Below, in pieces: positions 8,708 to 15,475 of a DNA stretch of 64,000 nt. Each line of letters opens with the position of its first letter. Position 1 is the first letter of the stretch. This DNA comes from Clostridium_AD sp050717535 (GTDB taxonomy: Bacteria > Bacillota > Clostridia > Clostridiales > Clostridiaceae). A program made the translations under genes and the position numbers. The stretch covers positions 43,401-107,400 of the forward strand of contig NZ_JBOITM010000071.1 of NCBI RefSeq assembly GCF_050717535.1, read 5' to 3'. The notes below the pieces were generated by a model that worked only from the letters and a program-made list of their open reading frames with translations, was not told the origin of the DNA and ran no database searches.

Positions 8708-10096
8708 ATGGCAAAGAAGATTAAATTTCCATTGAGTATGGAGAATGGGGTACAAGTTCGTACATTAGAAGAACTTCGAGAACACTTTAATTTGGAAAAA
8801 ACTTTTGGCTATTATTTAGATGGAAAATTGCTTACTTGGCTAAATGACCGATATTATGAATATGAAGCAGGTCAGATTGCTGAATTGGACAACAACATAT
8901 CAGGTTTTACAAATAGGTTTTGTGAAATTTTTGGTATAACAAATAAATTTGATTTTGAGATTGAATTGGATTTAATTAGAAGTAAACATAATAAAATCTC
9001 AAAACTAAAGCAGTGTACTAATAAAGAAGAGATTATCGAAAATGTAGAATGTGTGGCATTTAATGAAAAGGAACTGTCCGACTTGCTGGATGCAGGCATT
9101 TCTCCTATTTATCTTTATGAAGGGAAATTTAATATACCTATCAGCAGAAAACATATTACTTACATTGGAATTAATTCACCTATAGCTATTATCAAATCAA
9201 GAATTTTGGTTGATTTTAGTTCGAAGAATATAGTTTTTAAAGATATAAGGTTTAATGAGGAATATGGTCAAGTAGAAAAAAATTCTAAAAGACATTGTAG
9301 TACAATTATAGGTATTGATTTGGGGACAACGAATTCTTGTGTTGCAGTAATGGAAGGCGGAAAGCCAGTTATTATTACAAATGCGGAGGGGTCAAGAACA
9401 ACTCCCTCAGTTGTTTCATTGCAGAATGATGGTAAATGGTTAGTAGGACAGGCTGCTAAAATGCAATCAATAACCAATCCTGATAGAACTATATCATCTA
9501 TAGCGAGGCAGATTGGTACCAATTATAAGGCCATTTTCCAGGGGAGAGAATATACTTCGCAAGAAATATTAGCTACAATTCTTCAAAAGCTTAAGAGAGA
9601 TGCCGAGAGTTATATCGGAAAAGCTATAACGGAAGCTGTTATTACTGTACCAACATGCTATGGGTTTGGTGAAATGCAAGCTATAAAAGATGCAGGTAAA
9701 ATTGCAGGACTTGAAGTAAAGAGATGCATGACTACTACTTTAGCGACTGCAATTTATTACGGAGTAGATAAACAAGATTATAATCAAAAAATATTAGTAT
9801 ATGATATTGGCGGCGGTACATTTGGCATATCAATACTTGAATTAGGTGATGGACTTTTTGAAGTTAAATCTGTTAACGGTAATATAAAACTTGGAGGGGA
9901 TGACTTCGATGAAAAAATAGTTGATTTCATTGCTGATACTTTCAAAATCGATAATGGAATTGATTTAAGAAACGATAATATTGCGCTTAAAAGATTAAAA
10001 GAAGCATCTGAAATTGCTAAGATTGAATTGTCATCTTCAATGCACACAGCAGACATGAAGCATAAAAATATAGCCCTTGTATATCAAGGGCTATAA
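8708..10096 (+). CDS. Hsp70/DnaK homologue with extra N-terminal modules, truncated by an IS
   Basis: A good SD (AGGAGTGGGAG) precedes the ATG. Residues 1-200 hold two modules that are not part of DnaK: one beginning KIKFPLSMENGVQVRTLEEL and one containing IYLYEGKFNIPISR. From about residue 200 the DnaK nucleotide-binding domain follows: IIGIDLGTTNSCVAV, AVITVPTCYGFGEMQ, VYDIGGGTFGISI. The family pattern is lost after SSSMHTAD (near 10055); the last few residues come from inserted IS sequence. Half of the ATPase domain and the whole substrate-binding domain are missing, and the rest is not found after the IS. The product is unlikely to work as a chaperone. It was probably co-transcribed with the AAA ATPase. 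Confidence 0.8.
   Translation: MAKKIKFPLSMENGVQVRTLEELREHFNLEKTFGYYLDGKLLTWLNDRYYEYEAGQIAELDNNISGFTNRFCEIFGITNKFDFEIELDLIRSKHNKISKLKQCTNKEEIIENVECVAFNEKELSDLLDAGISPIYLYEGKFNIPISRKHITYIGINSPIAIIKSRILVDFSSKNIVFKDIRFNEEYGQVEKNSKRHCSTIIGIDLGTTNSCVAVMEGGKPVIITNAEGSRTTPSVVSLQNDGKWLVGQAAKMQSITNPDRTISSIARQIGTNYKAIFQGREYTSQEILATILQKLKRDAESYIGKAITEAVITVPTCYGFGEMQAIKDAGKIAGLEVKRCMTTTLATAIYYGVDKQDYNQKILVYDIGGGTFGISILELGDGLFEVKSVNGNIKLGGDDFDEKIVDFIADTFKIDNGIDLRNDNIALKRLKEASEIAKIELSSSMHTADMKHKNIALVYQGL
10069..10095 (+). terminator. Left-end hairpin of the IS followed by a T-run
   Basis: Perfect 11-bp inverted repeat TATAGCCCTTG / CAAGGGCTATA with a 5-nt loop, followed by AG and eight T. It has the shape of a rho-independent terminator and would stop transcription entering from the truncated dnaK gene. 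It may also be a transposase recognition structure, since the right end has a similar palindrome. Confidence 0.6.
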
Positions 10097-10187
10097 GTTT
10101 TTTTTGAAAAACTTTTTCTTAAATGCCTCTGGACAACAGCATAGATCAAATGTTATGATAATATTGGAAAGGTAGGTGGGGCATAAT

Positions 10188-11090
10188 ATGGACAAAATTA
10201 TCATGGCATCCTCCGGACGAAATTTCACTTCTGAAGATATAGAACTTATCAAATGGACAAGAAATAAATATTCTCATTTATCAAGAAGAGAATTAGCAGG
10301 CACTGTATGCGAGTTTCTAAACTGGACTACGCCAGCTGGAAGGGCCAAAACACCTCAATGCGTAGCATTTCTAGTGAAATTAGAAGAATCAGGAATTATT
10401 GAATTGCCACCTGTAATTATTAAGTCAAAAAAAGTATCAGTATCAATAATACCGGACTTTGATATAGATATCACTCCTATAATAGGAGACCTAAAAGATT
10501 TTGAACCAATAAATTTAGAGATTGCAAGAGCCGGAGGCCAATTAAAATTATGGCGAAAATACGTAAATGATTATCATATGCTGGGAGATAAGCAAGTGTT
10601 TGGCTCTAGATTATATTATTTTGTTAAAAGTGGAGATAAAAAACTTGGTTGTCTTCAATTTTCCGCGTCAGCGTGGGCATTAAAATCACGTGATGAATGG
10701 ATAGGATGGAGTATTGAAGATAAAAACGTAAGGCTTCATTTTATACTGAATAACAGCAGATTTTTAATATTTCCTTGGGTTAACATTAAAAATTTAGCAA
10801 GTAAAGCGTTAGCTTTATCCATAAGACAAATTCAAAAAGATTGGCTCAGAGAATACTGTTATTCACCAGTGTTATTAGAGACCTTTGTAGATACTTCTCA
10901 ATTTGCGGGTACATGTTATAAAGCTTCGAATTGGACATATATAGGTCATACCAAAGGTCGTGGCAGAATGGATAAAAATACAGAGATGTTATTACCTCCC
11001 AAAGCAATCTATATGTATCCGCTCCAAAAAGATTTTAAAGACTGTCTTAAGGGACTTAAACCATGCAAGGTGGTGAATCCTGATGAGTAG
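10188..11090 (+). CDS. DruA-like (DUF4338) protein carried by the IS
   Basis: The ATG at 10188 follows AGGTGGGG; the GTG at 10176 lies in the SD and is rejected. The 300-residue protein resembles DUF4338 proteins, annotated as Druantia DruA: an N-terminal helical part (SHLSRRELAGTVCEFLNW) with a conserved motif ending TPQCVAFLVKLEE, then a domain with LGCLQFSASAWALKSRDEWIGW (positions about 10640-10700) and FLIFPWVNIKNLASKALAL, ending in a PKAIYMYPL-type segment. DruA is best known from the Druantia anti-phage system, but homologues are also found beside transposases. Here the stop overlaps the transposase start by 8 bp, so it is an IS accessory gene rather than a Druantia locus. Confidence 0.75.
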   Translation: MDKIIMASSGRNFTSEDIELIKWTRNKYSHLSRRELAGTVCEFLNWTTPAGRAKTPQCVAFLVKLEESGIIELPPVIIKSKKVSVSIIPDFDIDITPIIGDLKDFEPINLEIARAGGQLKLWRKYVNDYHMLGDKQVFGSRLYYFVKSGDKKLGCLQFSASAWALKSRDEWIGWSIEDKNVRLHFILNNSRFLIFPWVNIKNLASKALALSIRQIQKDWLREYCYSPVLLETFVDTSQFAGTCYKASNWTYIGHTKGRGRMDKNTEMLLPPKAIYMYPLQKDFKDCLKGLKPCKVVNPDE

Positions 11091-12600
11091 AGCAGAAGAA
11101 CGACAGAAAAAAAGGGAACAGGAAAAACAAGTTAAAAACAAAGAGTTAGAAGCTAAAGGAATTATTATTTCAAGGCAAGAGTATAGAAAGAAAAAAAATA
11201 TAGCTAATAAAAAATGCAGCTACAACACAGCTGAGGAAGAAATGGTAGACAGGCAAGAAACTTCAGAAGCAGCTCTAAAGGTATATAGAAGGTTATTACC
11301 AATACTTCTTAAAAGATTAAGCAAAATTAAAGATCCTAGGCAAACTAAGAAAATAAAACATACTTTAACAGTGCTTATGATATACGGAATATTCATGTTT
11401 GTATACAATGTTTCTTCTTTAAGAAATGCCAATAAAGAAATGAGTTTACCAATATTTTTTGGTAACATGAAATCTATGTTTCCAGAGTTTGAAACTATGC
11501 CACATTCAGATACATTGAGCAGACTTTTAGATAAAATAAAGGTGGAAGAAATAGAAGAAAGTATGCTAGTGTTATTTGAAGAACTTGTTAAAAAGAAGAA
11601 ATTTAAAAATCACTTAATTAATAAGAGATATGTCATAGCTATAGATGGCACCCAAAAATTCATGAGAACTGAAAAATGGTCACAGGAATGTTTGGAACGA
11701 CATGTTGGCAAAGAAAAACAAGAACAATATTATGTCTACGTGCTAGAGTCAGTGGTTATTTTTAATAATGGAATAACTTTGCCATTAATGAGCGAATTTT
11801 TAAACAATGATGAGTATAAAGATGTTAGCGCTGATAAACAAGACTGTGAACGCAAAGCTTTTTATCGGTTTTCTAAAAAAGTAAAGGCAAGGTTTCCAAA
11901 ACTCAAAATTGCAATAACAATGGATGGTCTTTATGCTTGTGGACCTGTAATAAAAATATGCCGTGATTATGGATGGGATTTTATGCTTGTATTCAAGGAA
12001 GGATCAATGAGAAATACTTGGAAAGAAACGATGGGACTTATAAGGCTTACTCCTGAGAACACAATTAAGTATAATTATGAATCTAGAAATCAGGTTTATA
12101 GGTGGATTAATGATGTTGAGTATACATATGGTGGTAACGGTAGGAGCAAAACAATGCTACACGCAGTAACTTGTGAAGAAACTTGGGAAGAAACAAGCAG
12201 AACTACTGGTAAAATCGAACCAAAATCAGCTAGATATGTATGGATATCTGGGAAAGAAATTACTAAAAGTAATGTAGAAAATCGATGTATTAAGATTGGA
12301 CGCTATCGATGGAAAATTGAAAATAATTTTCTTGCAGTGAAACATCAAGGATACCAATATGAACACTGCTTTTCCTACAATTGGAATGCTATGGTTGGAT
12401 TTCATCATCTTATGAAAATAGGTAGATTCATAAATGTGTTACTTATAAACAGTGAATTTTTAGCAAAAAAGGTTGCGCAGCTAGGCATAAGAGGATTAAT
12501 AACTTTTATTTTCAAAGCATGTACAGGAGACATTCTTAATAAAACACGCCTATCGGCAATAGCAAAAGACAATAGGTACCAGTGGAGACTAATAGATTAG
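11083..12600 (+). CDS. DDE-type transposase
   Basis: A 505-residue protein whose start overlaps the druA-like stop. The N-terminus is a highly charged Lys/Arg/Glu coil. A DDE catalytic core is visible: first Asp in VIAIDGTQKFMRTE (about residue 188), second in AITMDGLYACGPV (about 285), and Glu in YRWKIENNFLAVKHQGY (about 410). This is the RNase H-like order seen in IS4-related transposases. The frame is complete, so the element may still be active. The DruA-like partner gene may be an accessory factor; the precise IS family needs a database match. Confidence 0.8.
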   Translation: MSRAEERQKKREQEKQVKNKELEAKGIIISRQEYRKKKNIANKKCSYNTAEEEMVDRQETSEAALKVYRRLLPILLKRLSKIKDPRQTKKIKHTLTVLMIYGIFMFVYNVSSLRNANKEMSLPIFFGNMKSMFPEFETMPHSDTLSRLLDKIKVEEIEESMLVLFEELVKKKKFKNHLINKRYVIAIDGTQKFMRTEKWSQECLERHVGKEKQEQYYVYVLESVVIFNNGITLPLMSEFLNNDEYKDVSADKQDCERKAFYRFSKKVKARFPKLKIAITMDGLYACGPVIKICRDYGWDFMLVFKEGSMRNTWKETMGLIRLTPENTIKYNYESRNQVYRWINDVEYTYGGNGRSKTMLHAVTCEETWEETSRTTGKIEPKSARYVWISGKEITKSNVENRCIKIGRYRWKIENNFLAVKHQGYQYEHCFSYNWNAMVGFHHLMKIGRFINVLLINSEFLAKKVAQLGIRGLITFIFKACTGDILNKTRLSAIAKDNRYQWRLID

Positions 12601-12627
12601 TTGGCAATGAAATTTTCATTATTGATT

Positions 12628-12643
12628 AAGGGCGTACGCCCTT
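12628..12643. repeat. Palindrome at right end of the IS
   Basis: AAGGGCGTACGCCCTT is a perfect 16-bp palindrome, 28 bp after the transposase stop. It shares the AAGGGC/GCCCTT core with the left-end hairpin at 10069-10095 and is probably an end-recognition site. The remaining sequence to the tRNA promoter (about 240 bp) shows no gene and no dnaK continuation. Confidence 0.5.
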
Positions 12644-12880
12644 GGTGATTAGTATGAATTTAATATTTGTAAATATTTACAGTGCTCTCTTGTGAGGGTC
12701 TTTTTGGCGTTCAGTTTCTTACTAAAAGCTAACTATGAGAATAAGCTGAAGCTTATTTTATCAAGAAAATTGTTTAATAGGTTATACAAATTACAAATTG
12801 TAACACCCAACCATAATTTAAAGTGAAATTAGTGATTTCAAAAAAATTCATGCTTCAGCTCTGTCGTAATTGTTATAGGC

Positions 12881-12909
12881 TTTACAAATGCGGAAAAGTA
12901 GAGTATACT
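12881..12909 (+). promoter_or_regulatory. Vegetative promoter of tRNA-Lys
   Basis: TTTACA, a 17-bp spacer, then TATACT, ending 18 bp before the tRNA. This is a near-consensus sigma-A promoter in the right place. Confidence 0.75.
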
Positions 12910-12927
12910 AAGTTTATTCCGTAATGA

Positions 12928-13003
12928 GCGTCACTAGCTCAGTTGGTAGAGCACCTGACTCTTAATCAGGTTGTCCAGGGTTCGATTCCCTGGTGTCGCA
13001 CCA
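12928..13003 (+). tRNA. tRNA-Lys (anticodon CTT)
   Basis: A 76-nt cloverleaf: D-arm AGCTCAGTTGGTAGAGCA, anticodon stem CCTGA/TCAGG with loop CTCTTAA (anticodon CTT), T-arm CCAGGGTTCGATTCCCTGG, and encoded CCA. The acceptor stem GCGTCAC/GTGTCGC has one U-U mismatch at pair 4-69. It has its own promoter and terminator and sits at the right edge of the accessory island. Confidence 0.95.
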
Positions 13004-13011
13004 TAATAAAT

Positions 13012-13052
13012 ACAGATGTTTCATTAACTTGAAGCATCTGTTATTTTTTTTG
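13012..13052 (+). terminator. Terminator after tRNA-Lys
   Basis: Stem ACAGATGTTTC / GAAGCATCTGT (11 bp, one G-U) with an 8-nt loop, followed by TTATTTTTTTT. Confidence 0.85.
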
Positions 13053-13183
13053 CACTTTATTGAGAAAAATTTCTAATTGGTGTTTATTCTTACGAACATA
13101 TACTTTGAAAATAGAGTTGTAACTATGAATGAAAACTATTGATAGATAAGATGATTAAATTGTAGCAGTAAATTATATAAGCT

Positions 13184-13192
13184 CATAGAATA
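13184..13192 (+). promoter_or_regulatory. Possible sigma-K -10 element
   Basis: CATAGAATA matches the CATANNNTA -10 pattern of the late mother-cell factor sigma-K, 38 bp before the collagen-like gene. The -35 side is not convincing, so this is only a hint that the gene is expressed late in sporulation. Confidence 0.25.
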
Positions 13193-13230
13193 ATATTATT
13201 ACAGAGTATATTTAAATGAGGTGAAATAAA

Positions 13231-14670
13231 ATGAAAGCAATTAATTATGATTATAATATTCCTTATTTAACAATAGGAGAAATAAATATAACTGGAGCAA
13301 CAGGTGCAACGGGTTCACAAGGTATTCAAGGCCAAACAGGATCAACAGGGGTAACTGGGGACAATGGAGCAACTGGAGTAACCGGGTCAACTGGAGATAA
13401 TGGAACAACGGGATCAACAGGATTAAGGGGTGTAACGGGTTCACAAGATATTCAAGGCCAAATAGGAACTACAGGGATAACTGGAGACAATGGAGCAACA
13501 GGGGTAACCGGGTCAACTGGAACCACTGGCGCTACAGGTATAACAGGGGTAACCGGGTCAATTGGAACCACTGGCGCTACAGGTATAACAGGAGTAACCG
13601 GGTTAACTGGAACTGCTGGCGCTACAGGTATAACAGGGGTAACCGGGTCAACTGGAACCACTGGCGCTACAGGTATAACAGGGGTAACCGGGTCAATTGG
13701 AACCACTGGCGCTACAGGTATAACAGGAGTAACCGGGTTAACTGGAATAACTGGTGCTACCGGCACACCAGGTTCCTCGTTTCTTACTTCAGTTAATCGA
13801 ATTTACGTGACAAATGCAAGTGATAACAATGTGTCGGTCATTGACGGGAGTACCAATACTGTTATAGCAACAGTTATGGTAGGAGATTACCCAAGAGGTG
13901 TAAGTGTAAACCCAACAACTAACCGAATTTACGTGGCAAATATGAATGATAACAATGTGTCGGTCATTGACGGAAACACCAATACCGTCATAGCCACTGT
14001 TACAGTAGGATTAAATCCAGCTGCCGTAGGTGTAAATCAGATAACCAATCGAATCTACGTAACAAATATAGGTGAAAACAATGTTTCGGTCATTGATGGG
14101 AGTACCAATAGCATCATAGCAACTGTTGCAGTAGGGTTAAATACACTTGGAGTAGACATAAACCAGATAACGAATCGAATTTACGCGGTAAATCATATTA
14201 GTGGCAATGTCTCGGTCATTGATGGGGATTCGAATACTGTCATAGCCACCATTGCGGTAGGAAATAGACCATTCAGCATAGGTGTAAATCCTTTAACCAA
14301 CGGAATTTATGTGCCAAACGCGAGCTTTAACAATGTCTCGGTCATTGATGGACCTTCTAATACAGTTATAACTATAGTTGTTGTAGGAGACGGCCCAACC
14401 GGCATAGCTGTAAACCCAATAACCAACCGAATTTATGTAGGAAATAATGTCAGTGCAAATGTCTCTGTCATTGATGGAGGTCTTAATACCGTCATAGCCA
14501 CCATTGCGGGAGTAGTTTTTCCATACAGCATAGGTGTAAATCCTTTAACAAACGTGATTTACGTATCAAATGAAGATGGCACTGTCTCAGTCATTAGCGG
14601 TTTTTCCAATAATGTAATAGCGACTATTACTGTAGGATCTTCACCACAGGGTATAGCAGTGAATCCCTAA
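13231..14670 (+). CDS. Collagen-like protein with seven-bladed YVTN beta-propeller, probable spore-surface protein
   Basis: A 479-residue protein. Residues 1-20 are a short N-terminal tag (ending LTIGEINIT), residues about 21-183 are Gly-X-Thr collagen-like triplets (GATGVTGSTG and variants), and residues about 189-479 are seven YVTN-type repeats of 42 residues, each with NRIYV-N...NNVSVIDG...NTVIATV...VG...GVNP. Seven repeats make one closed propeller. Collagen-like Gly-X-Thr proteins with short N-terminal tags form exosporium filaments in Bacillus and Clostridium; a YVTN head is the likely exposed part. No signal peptide is present, consistent with assembly from the mother cell. The gene stands alone between terminators. 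Confidence 0.85.
   Translation: MKAINYDYNIPYLTIGEINITGATGATGSQGIQGQTGSTGVTGDNGATGVTGSTGDNGTTGSTGLRGVTGSQDIQGQIGTTGITGDNGATGVTGSTGTTGATGITGVTGSIGTTGATGITGVTGLTGTAGATGITGVTGSTGTTGATGITGVTGSIGTTGATGITGVTGLTGITGATGTPGSSFLTSVNRIYVTNASDNNVSVIDGSTNTVIATVMVGDYPRGVSVNPTTNRIYVANMNDNNVSVIDGNTNTVIATVTVGLNPAAVGVNQITNRIYVTNIGENNVSVIDGSTNSIIATVAVGLNTLGVDINQITNRIYAVNHISGNVSVIDGDSNTVIATIAVGNRPFSIGVNPLTNGIYVPNASFNNVSVIDGPSNTVITIVVVGDGPTGIAVNPITNRIYVGNNVSANVSVIDGGLNTVIATIAGVVFPYSIGVNPLTNVIYVSNEDGTVSVISGFSNNVIATITVGSSPQGIAVNP
13519..13743 (+). repeat. Five 45-bp tandem repeats in the collagen region
   Basis: Units start at 13519, 13564, 13609, 13654 and 13699, each beginning GGAAC and encoding GTTGATGITGVTG plus a variable pair. 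Units 1-2 and 4-5 are nearly identical, giving a 135-bp higher-order period, the mark of repeat expansion by slippage or unequal exchange. Confidence 0.9.
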
Positions 14671-14691
14671 GAAAGAGGATTACCGTGGATA

Positions 14692-14724
14692 AATGAACTA
14701 ACTTAATGATTGAGTTAGTTCATT
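14692..14724 (+). terminator. Hairpin after the collagen/YVTN gene
   Basis: Perfect 12-bp inverted repeat AATGAACTAACT / AGTTAGTTCATT with a 9-nt loop, 21 bp after the stop. The T-run is weak. The 260 bp between here and the Spo0E gene are AT-rich and hold no other gene I can see. Confidence 0.65.
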
Positions 14725-14987
14725 TAATGTAATAAGATAGCAGTTTTAGATTACTGAATGTGGTTGCTGTCTTTTTCAGATGTTAACAATATAATAATAA
14801 CAATATTTATATGCTGACAGCATATTTACTATTTGTTCATATTTATATATAATGAGACATATTATATATTGAATTTTATTAAAGCATCATATTTTTTATA
14901 TCGGGTTTCTTCCCAATTTAAAAGGTTATTACTAACTATATACTATGTAGTTAATTGATTTCATAAAGTCAATTGAGAGGGGCGTTT

Positions 14988-15173
14988 ATGATGGAAGAAA
15001 AAATATCTGAAATTGTAGAGGAACAGGATTTGAAGGCTTGTATTGATACGTTGAGAGATATTTTAAATGAAATGTGTTGCAAATTTGATGAGCGTGAAGT
15101 GAATAAAGAAAAATTAAATGTAAGTCACCAATTAGATATACTTATAGTTAGATATATGGGACTTAAAAAATAA
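14988..15173 (+). CDS. Spo0E-like aspartyl-phosphate phosphatase
   Basis: A 61-residue protein. I start it at the ATG at 14988, just after GAGAGGGG; the upstream TTG at 14973 would place the SD inside the gene. The C-terminal helix carries VSHQLDILIVRYM, the S-x-x-L-D-x-L-I-x-x-Y/M signature of the Spo0E family. Such proteins dephosphorylate Spo0A-P and so delay or block entry into sporulation. Size and two-helix character fit the family. It is a single-gene unit followed by its own terminator. Confidence 0.85.
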   Translation: MMEEKISEIVEEQDLKACIDTLRDILNEMCCKFDEREVNKEKLNVSHQLDILIVRYMGLKK

Positions 15174-15250
15174 ATAAAACTGCACAAGGGTATTATATAT
15201 GAAACTATTATCTAGGATAAGAGGAATAATATTTTTGGATTATTAGGAAG

Positions 15251-15292
15251 ACATGTCAACACCAGATAATATAGGTGTTGATATGTTTTTTT
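15251..15292 (+). terminator. Terminator after Spo0E gene
   Basis: Stem ACATGTCAACACC / GGTGTTGATATGT with one mismatch and a 10-nt loop, followed by TTTTTTGTTTTTG. The remaining 180 bp to the flotillin-like gene are AT-rich promoter-type sequence with a TATAAT-like box near 15416. Confidence 0.8.
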
Positions 15293-15475
15293 GTTTTTGT
15301 TGAATGAAGAATATTTTTGTAATTAACATTTAGGTGGAAAATTTATAACACACTACAAAATGAAATATGTATAAAAATATAGATAACTATAAGTTATAAT
15401 AGCATAATATTTGTGATATAATTAACCAATGACAAAATATATAAGACGAAACATAAATTGTAAGGGGGAATAATT

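Larger units (their letters stand above)
10057..12720 (+). mobile_element. Insertion sequence carrying DruA-like and DDE transposase genes (boundaries approximate)
   Basis: The left limit is set where DnaK homology stops (about 10055). The right limit is not sharp and lies between the transposase stop at 12600 and the tRNA promoter at 12881. Inside are two overlapping genes on the + strand. Both ends carry palindromes built on CCCTTG/CAAGGG. I could not see long terminal inverted repeats or a target-site duplication. The family could not be named with confidence. Confidence 0.7.

Noticed and set aside
10188..11090. A Druantia defence system at the DruA-like gene
   Set aside because: No DruE-type giant helicase or other Druantia genes are present; the partner is a transposase in an IS.
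12928..13003. tRNA-Lys as integration site of the left-hand island
   Set aside because: Integrases usually use the 3' end of a tRNA, while the island lies on the 5' side; no integrase gene or repeated tRNA tail was seen.
13519..13743. CRISPR-like array
   Set aside because: The repeats are contiguous 45-bp in-frame units without unique spacers, inside a collagen-like coding region.
13452..13766. Minus-strand Pro/Val-rich ORF of 104 codons
   Set aside because: It is the antisense of the Gly-X-Thr collagen repeats; its pattern is a by-product of the repeat.
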